DNA from: Hofstenia miamia
Taxonomy: Eukaryota > Xenacoelomorpha > Acoela
Length of the DNA stretch: 64,000 nt
Assembly: GCA_004352715.1 (NCBI GenBank)
Contig: SCFE01000018.1
Span: forward strand, 1,341,464 to 1,405,463
Reading direction: 5' to 3'
In this document: positions 1 through 13,400 of the stretch, in pieces
How positions within the stretch are numbered: position 1 is the stretch's first letter
Layout of the letters: every line of letters starts with the position of its first letter
Made by a program: the position numbers and the translations under genes
Notes under the pieces: model-generated
Database searches by the model: none
What the model saw: the letters and a program-made list of their open reading frames with translations, nothing else
What the model was told of the DNA's origin: nothing

Positions 1-3
1 AGA

Positions 4-34
<31 letters not shown>

Positions 35-1186
35 CTTATGAGATTCGTTTTGTACAAATTTTCGTGTTTAAGATCCGTTGTGTACACCCCCGATTACTAT
101 AGATCCTCTATGCACGCTTTTTATAAAAATAGACATTAATATATAATATATATGGTATATAAGAATTTCTAATGTTTTTTTCATAAAATGAATTAAATTT
201 CAAAAAGTAGTAAATAAAGTTCCAAATTTTGCTATTAGAGAGAACATAAATAAGCGAATATATATTTTTCAATTTTTTGAAAAATTGTCAATAAAAACTA
301 AAAAATGTAAAATTCAAAGTAGCCACGAACAGGAGATTTCTTAGATCAACGCATTAAAAAAGAAAATAGCTGAATAAATATAATTGTCTAATTTAACAAC
401 TGTTATCCCTAATCTTAGTCTAAGTTAAAGTGGCCCGCGGACCTGGGCCTGTTGAGGCTTCAGAAAAAGTCACTATGAACATGCTGGATATAAAAATGAT
501 TTCATCAAAAATGGTACCGCGGTCTTTGAATGCAGTAATCCAATATATTTTGCAAGAATTATTGGTAACTTTATTTTGAACTTGTAATGCTCAGCGAAAT
601 AGCAGTTGTCAGAATTATTGCAGAATCGTGAAATAATTTTTCATTCTATTGACACATGAACGTGGATTTTGCAATTCCTAGGATATCCCCAAACATATTG
701 GTTCAGTGTAAACGTATATTTTGTAGTGATTAAATTGTTCTTGCTATAGGGAAGTCGCGTTTTGTGGCTCTAAAATTTGTAAGTTAGAAGAATTAACTAG
801 TAGATATGCTTTAAAAGTTGTTTATTCGAAGGAAATTTGTTGAAATTTATGGAAGCACACATCTTTTGCTCCGCTAGTTTTTTGTTGAATAGGACTATTT
901 TTATGTATGCAATTATCTGCTGTGCCCACTTTTTAGTGTATACGCCACTAGTTTACTAGTTAACTTTGTTAGTACATTTTTGGGAAGCAATAGTTTTATA
1001 TTTGAAAAATGAAAATTTCAAGGAAAATTTTTATTAGGATTTGGCAAGCTTCTCCATCATATCAATTTTACCAGGATCTGGATGGTCCATATTTCACAGG
1101 ATTTGGCCGATCTGTTTCATCTTGTTCTGATACAATACACGTTTATTTGAATATTCAAACAATAGAAATTATCCTATATATTTTAG
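1..1186. other. 5' flank or intron of gene A, no feature resolved
   Basis: A (TA)n run fills about 7-35. The rest is AT-rich. The upstream exon of gene A should end with one base of a split codon, but I cannot choose a first exon here from sequence alone. Confidence 0.4.
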
Positions 1187-1446
1187 GTGTTTGTCAAAAC
1201 TGCGAACAAGATGTTGACGATTATGTGATTTGTGTTTCTTGTGAGACCAACAAGCTGCTTTGTTTAATGTGTGGAGGCGTTCATTACAGAAGTAAACATG
1301 AACACTTACTCTTAACGCCTTGTCACAATCGTATTCATGAATGCAGCACTCATCGAATGATCGCTTCGTTTTGGTGTGATGATTGCAGAAATCCTCTTTG
1401 CTTTCAATGCTTTGTCCAGCCCAATTATTGTCGGCACGAAAGCAAG
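1187..1446 (+). CDS. Gene A B-box exon
   Basis: The acceptor ttttag ends at 1186 and the donor is gttgta at 1447. First finger: CQNC, CVSC, CLMC, then two His (VHYRSKHEH), the B-box 1 spacing. Second finger: CSTH, CDDC, CFQC, then CRH, the B-box 2 spacing. The reading frame stays open upstream to 1009, but that part has no counterpart in gene B and sits before a good acceptor, so it is intron. The first codon is split, with two of its bases in this exon. Confidence 0.87.
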
Positions 1447-4400
1447 GTTGTATTTCGCATTTTAATATTCACGTTTCTTGTTTGTAAAATTGATTAACTA
1501 TTTACTGATTTTGGAGTAAGGAACTAGTTATATCACACCCAATCTGGAATTGTATCGTTTGATACACTTTAGTAGCTTTACAATAAAATCAATTCAAGTA
1601 AGACGTGTAGCCTGCTTTTCATAGTCAAGACCCTTCGAGATTTCCTCACAAGGTCGAAATATGAATACGGGTGAAGGTAATTCTACTTTAATTAAATCAT
1701 TTTCGTTACACAAGCCGAGGAAACGTATGTATGGACCTGCTCAATTCTATCGAGGAGGTTTGTCAATTAATACTTTTAACAAAAAATGGGCATCGGCTGA
1801 TAAACTGTACGCATCTGTGTTGCTCCTGACAAATTTAATCACATCTTTGCAGTTTGCGATGACGCTTAGAAAAATCATAAGCTGAAGAAAGAGCCGGCGC
1901 TCACCCACGAATGTGTATTAATGTATTCGTGCACAACCTTTTCCTTTTCTTCATCGTCAGGTTGCTTGACAACAGCTTTGATACTTTGCACGCATTTGTA
2001 AACCCTTATCAGGAAAGGTGATTTTTTAACCTCAAAGAGACATGTGACCACAATTTGTGGTCAGTGCGAAAATTTGCATATAATATCACATTTAGGAGTT
2101 ATTTGGTTATTCTCTGGAAGCCATTTGATTAAAGAAGCTACATGTACATTAAATTACCTGGCTTTTTGAATTTGAAGGTAAATCTTACAGGGTGTTCCAT
2201 AAAAAGCTGCAAGCGTAAACGGGAATAAAAATTTCTAATTTTTAATTGTAATTTACAAGTTAATGCGTTATATTTCTAGAGTTAATTCAAACCTACGAGA
2301 TTTCATTCTTAGTTAAGTCGTTTTTAATTGCATAATCAAAATTACAGGGTGTTTCCTACACAACTATTGAATAGGAAAGTCTATTTTAAAAGTGAAAATA
2401 CATGACTCTTATTTGAACTGACTTCAAAAAAGTTTTGAAATTGCAATCGCTCCACTTGGTAACTTTCTTTATCATAAAATGGTCATGGAAACAGCTCATT
2501 CTCCATTCACTGTTTCTAGATCTGTACTTTTGCAGCATTTCTTACAGTGCTTAGACTGGTAAGAAGTAGTAGAACAGTGGTCCACTTGGGAGCAACTGCT
2601 CTGTCCAAAATGTTAGCAGTTGCTTAGTGAATGGTTAAATTTTTGATAAGGTTTAATGAACAATTAAAGCTTACTCTTTGCTCATCCATTTGTGAACAAT
2701 TTTTTTCAATCTAACTTCTAACATTCTCAGTTACCGGCATAATAACAACTAATTAGAGTGCTCGGTTGTATCAAGGGATGATTTCTGAGATAAATTCGTT
2801 AAGTAGTCGAATGTCACCGTTAGATTACCCGGCCCGATATCGATTATCAATTTGAATGTCCCATTTAAAGTTATTCAGTTTTGCTTCGAAAGATTATATG
2901 GGTTAATTGAATGAATGACAATGGTTTAGAAAAAGTTCCTTAATTTAGAATCTAAAATATAATTATATCAAATAAGCATATCAAAAGCTTTTTAAAGAAT
3001 ATAACGTTTGGAAAATTAATTAACAGATATTTTTCAATTCAATACATCAGTGTTTGACAGTCATGTGTACTTAAAATAGGTAATGAATTCTTCGTAGAAG
3101 AGCAAACTGTTGTAAATTTGAATCGATTTCTTTGACTTTCTGGAGTACCGTAGATACTTTCAACTTCGCGCGCAATATGTCTTGATTTAATGAGACGCAC
3201 AACCAAAAGTGTGTACGTGATTCCAACTTTTTTGTACACCAAATTTTAAACGTTTAATTGGTACTACGTTTGCACACAACCATTCGTGATTTAGTTTGGA
3301 ACGCATCAAAGTTGTTTCCTCCTCATTTACGGAGACACTAATGAAAATCTTCCCATTCAGCATTAATATAAACGTTGAATCATCAATGGATTTTTCTATA
3401 TTGGTTTTAAAAACTAATATAATTTGTTTTCCTATATATTTCTAAAAAATAATGATTTGTATTATAGACGTCCGTGGATTCGAGAATTTGTTCCATTCGT
3501 CAAGATATTCATAATACAATAAGGGATCATGAAGAGGTCATTAAAAATTATAAACAACAAAGAAGCAGTCGCGAAGAAACCGTTCAAAGAGCTATTAGAA
3601 ATATCAATATTAAAGTCGAAAATATCATCAGTGAAATTAAAATCGTTCAGAATGAAGCAATTGATGCATTGCAAAGCAATTTAAAAGAATGGGATAAGGC
3701 TATCGAAATGGTAATGTACTTTAAATTATTATTAAATGCATTATATTTTGTATTAATAAAATGGTTGAAATCAATGGATTCTTGCATTTTTCATCTACGT
3801 TTTCTGTAGTGTTCATGTGCATAATTGTTCTACTAGTTCTATATTCTATGCACTTTTGCATTGATAGCCAACAGCTTCAGTTATTTTGTTTTCACCCCAT
3901 GCATTGTATTGAGGGCAACTTTTGTTAAGAAGCCAAATATCTTAACGCTGTCAAATGTTTTGAAATGTAAAGAGATCTTACACAAGTAAATCCATTTTAG
4001 AGTGAAAAGTGCTAACCTGGACTACTATTTTCTCAAATTGTTTGACTTGAGCTCATATTCTCCATGATTGTCGCCAAGTTCAACAGAGGTTAAAAAGTTA
4101 CTGTTTACTGTCATTGGCGAAATAAAACAATATTTTAACTGCATCATTGAACTCACTACGAATTATCAACTCTTCTATTGCAAACGCAATTTTGTAAACT
4201 ATTGAGGATACTATTTTTTTTTGATCTACGCCATTTTAGAGTAAATGAAAAACTGAATTTCAAATTCAAATAGTTGAACTTTAAGTTAATGTTTAAGATT
4301 CAAATTAAGAAATAAAAAAGTGAACTTCAAATTCAAATATGCATATGCATGTGCATTATCAAAATGCTACGAGTTCAAATGAGATCTCAAATTTGAAGGT

Positions 4401-7400
4401 CTTGCATAGCTAAAGTTTTCATGCATCCCAAGAGAGTTAGGATGCCCATTGACTCATCAATGCCATTGTGCAAATATACCACCGCAATTATATGAATGTT
4501 GCCTCCTCTTGTAGTAGCAAAATTAAGTGTCCTTCTTTGACCTGCCATAAGAGCGTCAAATGAATAGATTGCAGTTAGTTTCGTCAGTGTAGATGAAAAC
4601 TTTTCCCTCGCCTTTCGCAGTAATCCGAGTGCTAACATAATCTGTCCACTGCTCAGGATCTTCATCGTGATTGGCTCAGCTGTGACCTTCATGATATCAT
4701 ATCACTGTCCTTCCTATCATATTAGTAGAAACATTGCTTTTTCTGCCAACAGGTTCTGCTGTACTTGCGTCACGTTTTCCGAAATCAGTTTAATGAATTG
4801 ACGGCCTATGCCTTGCTTGTCTTCAGCCCCTTTCATTATCCATCAGTAAACTGTTTAGGCACCACTCCATTAGTGATGGCTTCTAGTTTCTAGTTTCCAG
4901 TTTCCGTCTGTTGCAGCTGTGATGATTTATTTTTAACATCTTCAGAATACTGACTGTATTTCTTCCTTCTTCGCTCATCGTATCACTCATGATTACTGTG
5001 TGTAGTTCATTATCTTAGTTCTGCAATATATATATATATAATTTTTGCTAGTGTCAATAGCTTTTACAATGGGATTGTTTTACATTAGAGTAATCGTTCT
5101 TGGCTGAAACTATAGTATCTAAATAAGTATTTTGGAAGGCGAAATACTTAAGTACATGGAATAATAACTAAGGAAAACGTTTGATACTGCTCATTGCAAA
5201 TTTTGCAATGTTTACTTTGAAATTCTACATGTGCTTCCTTTTCAGTGTAAGAGTTTTTCAGTTTGCTCCTTCACTATTTAATGTAATGTTTAAACTGTAT
5301 GCAGTAATTGGAGGTTTAATTCTTGACTTCTAAGTGTTTAAATTTATTTTAAATGCTTTATTTTTAGGCAGAAGAAGTTGTTCAAACTGCACAAAATTAC
5401 CTTGACTATGAAAACTTGCTTAGTTCAGATATTGATTTGCAATCTTTGAAAACCCCAATTAATTATTTGCCTGAAACTGCGAACAACGAAACAGATCTGG
5501 AGTTACCTCGCAACTACTTACATTTGGTTAACCTTATGGATTATTTTTTTTCTGACAATAAAGATTACGGTGTAATAAAGCCACCTTCCAATAGTTCTGA
5601 TGGTTATGAGGTTATGCGTTATGCACCTTCTCTGGAGTCTGTAAGTTGTTCATTTTATACAGAAGTATTGTTGCACTCTCATTTCTCACACACTAAATTG
5701 AGCTTGCAGGTTTTCATAATAGCAAAAATAATTTCGTGTTGGAGTGTGGCCAAAGCACGATTGGGGCACTGCTACTGTTGAATATGTCTTTTTTACCAAC
5801 AATTTGAAATTTTAATTAAAAAATTGACTTAATATGGTTTTTTACCTATAAAATTGGAGTTTTTAACTTTTGTAATATTCGTGTATTATGTACTTCGCAC
5901 AATCCGCAAGGTACAAAAAATAAAATACGTTTGTAATAAGCACCAATGTACAAATACATATAATCATTGAAAAAATTTTATCTTTAACATTTCCAAGGTA
6001 GTCTTTTGCAGTTAAATTTTTGTATTTTATGGTTTTAAGAGCTTTTTTTAAAATTCATTCATACCTAATTTCTCTTCTAAAAAATTTGATCCCTAATTTT
6101 TTAAAATATGTATACAAATACATTAGGACTTAATTTAGTCAAAATTGACCTATTTCATATTTTATTTTTGTTCGCCCTAGTAATAGTATTGTAATTGCAA
6201 GTAGCCAAAGAATGTTAAATTGAAAAACGAAATGAAAAATATTATTGCTCACCCTGAAATATTTAGCTGGCTATGCCATTTATTCTATCTCAATTCTTCC
6301 TAAAATATGGATTCATACCTGAGATTAAATACAATTTCCAACTTAAACACTGTAAATGTCGAGTAATTTATAAACTAGATTAATATTTTCGCCGGTAACA
6401 ATTTTGCGATATGATAATTAATATGCAAATTATGCACATGTTCATTTGGTTACGTATCAAATTTTCTTAATTTCTCATTATTGACACAAATATTACTAAG
6501 TAGCAGTTAAGAGAAGGCCTAAAATGCAAATAAAACAAAAAACATTTAATTATAATGTTGCACTGAAAATTATGCATTGATTTCAAATTATAGCCTTTAC
6601 ATACAAAATCGTTATTTTTGAAACTCTCAAAAATGTCACTTTTCATAGACTTTTTTTGTAACTCAGTTATATCTGAGTTTTATACCTAAGAATATAGAGG
6701 GGGTAAAATCGGCTCCTAGGTAAAATGGGGTTTGGTTTGTAGATCAATATCAGTCATTATATTCCTTAATAAAGAAGCTCAGATTTCAAATACAACCTCT
6801 TCCATAGTAATGGAAGGTCATTAGAAATAATCAAACAACTTTGCTCAAATTGTTAAAATTTTGTAAATTTTCCTAACAAAAAGATTGGTCAGTTATCCAA
6901 TGTGAAGCATATAATAAGTCAGATCTAATGTTTGCTATATACATTTTGCTTTAGTATCAATGGATAGTAAAGCAAGTCCAAATCCATTTCACTTTGAAAC
7001 TTCAGATCTAACAGTTTGTCTACCATATCAAATTGAAGCTAACCTAGATTTAATCGTTTTTTTATTTTTTCAAGAATGCTTGAAGACTCTTTGTATGGCT
7101 ACACCAGGACTGAGTGAATGTTCATTAACGCTTTAAATTTTTAAACCTTAACGTTCATTTCGATGTAATTGTAAGCTTCACAAAACAATTAATCTATTGT
7201 CTATTTTATACAGGTATGTTTGCATTTGTGAACGTCGGCAGTCTGATATTATTGGAAGAATCAGTTAATTTTAATATTTTTATGTTAATCTTTGATAAAT
7301 CATGCCGTTAGCCTTTAAATATATTATTTGGTTAAATATTTCAAAATTAAAGCATCATTTTTCAAATCAATACAAGAACTAATTTCTCTTAATGTTTGGC

Positions 7401-10400
7401 CTGCCAACACTCCCTCATTGAGATCTCTCCTTTTTCAAGGTTACTTCAGGTCTCCCGGTCTCAATATATAATATCTCACTTTTCAGATTCTTTCTTACTT
7501 AAAGAAGTTTTGCGAATAAACAATTTTGGCAAAATTTTATATTTTGTAAAAATTGATTGTAATTAATTTGTATTCTCATATTTTTGTGAAAGCAACCATG
7601 GATACACATATGAACACTGTATTTGTTAACAAATCTCTTGTTTTCTACTTAATAATTCCCATTTTATTAATAATCCATGTTATGTTGGGCAGCCCTGTAA
7701 TATTGATATTGAGTTCATAGCGACCAATTATCCCTTAGCAACACAACACCGAACCATGCGTTAATTTTTACGTAAAAGCTATTTTAACAAGTTAACTTCT
7801 CTCAGGCCTGTTTAGCTCTTTAATCTGTTGAAAGTATTCATTGTAAAATTGAATTGTGGTAATTAACTATCATTGTATACGTGATTAGCTTCCTTCCTTT
7901 TCTCAAATGAATCTCTTTAGAATATTTTATCGCGATGACAATTCTTATTGCACCTATTTTCGATTATATTGTTATCAAATACGATTTCAATTTTTTCGTG
8001 TCCTTTTTGCCTACTAACAAAGAAGAGCAACAATTTATCAGCCTATTTGCTTTATTTATGCCTAAATTGTTACACAATCTTACGTTAATCAATTCTACAT
8101 GGAATTTATTTGTTTTCCCATAGCATTTTGTAGACCTCATGACAGCTTCTTGTTTCAACTATGACTTCGATTTTATAAATTAAATTATATTTCTTGCAAT
8201 CATATTTGGTAAGATTCGTTTGCTCTAGTGTTAATATTTATGGATTATTGAATATTGAACGTAGATCTTAAAAAATGTACAGCTTTTGCACTACAAAATA
8301 AAACAGGTTCCGCCATCAGATCATCACTTATTGGTAAGGTGGTTCTTAAAATACTAAATTCAAAATATTTATTGTTTTATAGCTCACGTCAGAATTAGTT
8401 TGCTTATTGGCGAATCATATGCTATCCAAATTGGATAAAGCCAAAAAATCTCCGGCTTCTATTTTTTGTATGCAAATCTAATTGTACAGTGCACATTGCC
8501 AACGTGCATAAAATGGTGTAATTATTTTCATGCTGTATTGAATACTATTTCATATAAACACACTAATTGGCGCATAGTCCACTATAACTAAAATGGTTGT
8601 GAATACTAACAACCGCTTTTAATTTCCGATAATTTGTGAATTGAATATATGTTTGTGCTTTATAATTTTTAGTATAATTTTTAATTTATTTTCTAATTAT
8701 TGGGTTTTAATTAAAGCTGGAAAAAAATATAAGAAAGAAAATTATGTTTACTGTAGAGGACCTAAATGGCATAATACAGTTCCCGCATGCTACAAACGAG
8801 TTTTAGATGTCACCGTTGTCTAGCAAACAACATTTGGACTTTGTTCACTTTTTGCATTCCATATGGAGATGGGTTATTGACACTGATTAACATCAATGAT
8901 GAGAGACAAAATCTCTATTCCATGCAAAAAGTATTGGATTTTGTGTGGAATTACGTTTGCATTTGTGAAATATTTTTGGAATAGTGATTTTACAACGTCG
9001 GCATTCAAAGAAAACCGCATGCATAGATATACAGTAAGTTGTTCTTCAACCCATGGTAAATCTTGATTATCAGCATTTAAAAAACGCTAGGAAATAATAT
9101 CAATTAATGCTTACAGGAATTGTTCATCGTTGAAACTTTGAGTCCATTAATCGTCCTTTCAAAACGTTTGTACATGTATGTCATATTCATCATTGTACCA
9201 CGCTTTGGAGAGACTTGGAGGGAATCTTCAGGTAATTAAGCACTTAAAAGCAACTGACAAGTAATCATGAGTGCAGTGCATATGCTGATTAAATTTAAAA
9301 CTAGGCTGAGGCAGGAAATACGAACATTAAAAAGTGGTCATCAGACAATGTTAAAACGTGTATTGTCAGCATGCATTCATATATTTATGGGGGGACGGTC
9401 GTCCTGAAAATAATTTTTGAAAGTCCCCCTCCCTTGCCAATACAACGCTGTTGTATACTAGCAACAATTAAAAGTTGTACGAAAATAGCATGATAATTGT
9501 ACACGTAAGCACGAAAGGGTTGTCTCAAATCTGTTCTGCAATTTGTCCCATGTAAATATGCAGGCTGTTTTTACCATAGCAACACCTTACTGCTGCCGCC
9601 ATTGATGGACAGTTAACACAATTTGTGCTTTGAGATGAATTTTCCAGATTTGATTGCAAATTATGCTGGTTGTATAAAACAAAATTGGCTAGAATAGTTG
9701 TGACTCACTTCATATTTTGTATCTGAAAGAGATTCATTAAATCTACGCAAGTGCTGAATTGCAAAATTTACAAAGCGCTGCTTTTTGGGATGCCTATATT
9801 TTTGCAATTTGGTAGATTTTGCCTGACGATTCATTGGCACTGGATAAGAGTAAGAATATCTGCTTCCAAATACAAGTGCAATTGTAGAAAGTGTATATTA
9901 AAAATTTGCTTTATTACAGCATTAGTACTTTTAATTTGGTTACAAAAAATCCGGCACAGCCCAATTGTAATGTGCCTTTATGTAACACTAACAATAAGTT
10001 GTTACTTAACTATTAAATCTGCAGTACGGTCAAACCAGGAAGTCCAGTTGCTTTCTTAGTATAGGTTTTCGAGAAAATCCCATGTATGTTGAGTTTATTA
10101 TAAGCCATAAAGCATAATTACATTGTAACTGTGTTTTTGTTTTATTCACTGTGGATTTAAAACATTTAGATTGAGTTCCCAAACACTGTGAGCGTTGTAC
10201 CAAATAAAGTCGCCGTTGGTTCTTATGACATATTTACGGCTGAATCTTCATCTGAAGGTCATTCTCTAAAGCAATACAGTTTTAAAGGGGAAATCGTTAG
10301 CAATTCTACCTTTCACCATAAAGGTAACTATTTAGTCGCCTGATTTTCTGTTTTCGATCTAGCAATCGGAAACCTCCTCCCATTCTTTATAGAACTACTT

Positions 10401-13400
10401 TTTGCATCTTTTTTGAAGGTCTGGATTCCTTTTCAATAATTTTTCTACTTACCATATATTAATAATTTAAGAAATTTCTTTCTCCGCTAGCCAACAAATA
10501 TCACTAAGAATTGGAATTGAAAGTGAAGAATTGAATTGATTAAAATCTCTGTATATAATATTTCGTTTTAACAAGATGTGTTGCTGTAATTGCTTATTAC
10601 AATTATTATAATTTAACACTCCCCCAAACACTTGTTGTTAATCATTTGAAATTGCGCCAACATCACAATGTTAGTACTTTTGCCATTAAACTTTGTGAAT
10701 AAAATTATTGTTAGTTTTAGTGAATTTTACGTACTCCTGGTCTTTTCATGATGTGCGGGTAGAACTTATTAACCTTGAACAGCCTGGGATTTTTGCGTAC
10801 GGCACGCCTCTTTGTTTGGTATATCTTTGTATATATCAAGATACTATCAAAGTTCTTTGTTTCTTCTATGGGCTCAAAACCTTGTACATACATGAACATT
10901 AGGTATGGAGAGAATTTAAATCTTTTTTATAAATGCGAAATTTTCAAAGACTACTTGTTAATCTTTTCAACAACCACATCAATGCGCTTTAATACAAATT
11001 TTCAACTTTGAATTAAGACCTACCCAAGATTTTCAAATTTGCTAATAGGCTTGGAGAAAATTCTTTGTAAATGTGGAACAATGATTTGCCCCTTAAGGTT
11101 AAGTGCCACAACCGCTCGTCAAAAATTACTTTCTTACCCGTACCGAAACGCACCCCAATTTTTTTGCTGCTATTAAACAACTTAAAATTTTTCAATACGA
11201 TTTGGATCAAAACTCACATTCATTGCATGTTAATTTCTTCAACACTTAATGAAACCCGAAGTATTCGATAAAAAATGCGCATCCGTCTGTGGCCACATGC
11301 ACGGGAAGGTAACTTTGGGTACCCCCGTTACCACCTGTACCCGCACATCACTATCATACATTTTATCACTAGAAAATTTAATTTGAAATAAGAACATTTA
11401 ATTCAATGTTCTATAAATTTTTTGAAATATATTTTCTTAGAAATTCGTTGCATGTGTTGTCATGGAGAGTTTCTTTTAATTGCCACTTGCAATAATCTAT
11501 GGTCCATAAATGTTAGCAATTTTGAATTTGCAACGGAAACTATGTTGATGAAACATATCCGGATCCCATGCATCGCCAGCAACAATGTTAACGTGGTCTT
11601 CTATAGTAAAGATTTCTCGGAAATTTTACTGCTCAACCGAGATTTAAGTATCAAGATGTCCGTCAACATTGGCTTTAAGATTTGTTCAGGTGGTATTGCA
11701 ATTTCACAAACTGGAAACGTACGTTTTTAAGTTCATTTATATTTTGTTTTTTATATTTTCCTTACGCCTATCTTCGATTTTATCAATTACAAATTCAAAT
11801 ATAAATTTTATTAACAAATTAATCATTGCATGGATTTTTCATATAGCCGCTCTTATTGAATGCTGCCACGTTAATTTTTCCAAATTCATCTTTCTGAAAT
11901 CTTTCTTTTTTCTTTAGCAAAGGTAGACGTTATTTTTGCTGTAATCCATTTAACTAATGCTGGGCATCAGGACAGGGTAATTAAGACAGATTAAGCACAA
12001 AATATAATAAAATTCATGAAATGCCCTATATAATTTATCGCAAAATAGTAATGAATTTTAGTAAAATTTGTCTTAATGTGACATTAAGTTACCAAATAAC
12101 CAGGCCCGTATTGGCTTCGAAAATCTTTGGGGGATTTGAGGAGAGGCGGGGGGCACGTATGTCAAAAATTAAATACATGGATGTTCGTTCATAATAATTT
12201 GTTAAAGAAATTTAAAAGTAAAAAATTCAATAACTTTTATAATTGTTCAAGGGGGTTCCGTACATTTTTTTCATTGGGGGCCACGCGCTAAATCCCCCTT
12301 CCACCTGGGTCAGTCCGGGCCTGCAAATAACCATGAATGCTTTGAAAGAAAGTTGATGATTCATATACATTTTCATTCAACCTTCAAATCTAGTGTGCTG
12401 ACTTAAAGAACAAAGTAATCGATATATTTTAATCACTTCTACCAGATTTTTGTTCAATCAGGTTAGAATCAGGCCATGTTAAATATGTTTATAGGTCAGG
12501 GCAATAAAGTATTGCTCGGAGATAATACGTTTTATATGACAGAGCTTAAGGCGACTTAAAATTATCGTCTCTTTCCTTTAATAGGACACATGCGTTAGCC
12601 AATCCCACTTAATTTTCTCTTAGTGAACAACACTGTTGTTGCAGTAAGCACACTATGTACTACAAATTATACGCGTTATTTGTTATATTTCTTCTTCAAA
12701 ACCGTAGGTCGTCCTGCAATACTTGCAAAAATGACATATGATTGTCTAGTTTATATTTCATTTTGACATATGTTCAATTTGTAAATTGGACAGTAGTGTT
12801 TTTCGATCAACCTGATATCCGGTGGCCGGTCAGATGTCCCTTGTCAAGAACATCAAATACTTGAGGGATTTTAATGAGTAATTTCAATGATAAAGTAACT
12901 GAATATAAAACAAATGTAATGTAAACCTGATTCATATGTGCTGAAACTAGATGATTCGATTGCTTTTTTCTTTTACGAATTCATGATTTCTGTAGATTTC
13001 GGCAGAAACGGGCTTTTGAGAAACAGGGTTGCTTTAGCTAAGAAATTTTATTTCAAGCGAGATTCATGTACACATTATATTCGTTAGACCTATAGTTGCT
13101 GAAGAACACTTTGTAATGTGCACTTTTGCTGATTGAACATTCTTCTTGAAGGATCTTAATATTTAGGTCTGGCCTCTTCTAAGGCTAATAAATAACTTAA
13201 GCCAATTTTCCTGGTATCAGGTGGAATAGATGTGCTTTGGAAGATTGCGAAGCCTAGTGTTAGCATGTCTTTGCCTGCTTTGACCTCAGAATTATGATTT
13301 GAGAGCGGATTTCCTGCTAATTTTTCAACAAAAACATGCTACTTTTCTATAAAAAATTGTCAAAAAGTAATTTCCGGCTATTTTTAAAAAATCCTCAAAT

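Noticed and set aside
1009-1186. In-frame extension of the gene A B-box exon starting MKISRKIF
   Set aside because: It precedes a good splice acceptor, has no match in gene B and carries no domain, so it is intron read-through.
2188-2360. Two ACAGGGTGTT motifs like mariner termini
   Set aside because: No inverted partner was found for either, so no element can be defined.
10717-11210. Minus-strand frames with FGTGKKVIFDERLWHLTL and RRAVRKNPRLFKVNKFYP
   Set aside because: They look somewhat coding but match no family I can name and overlap a gene A intron; too weak to call.
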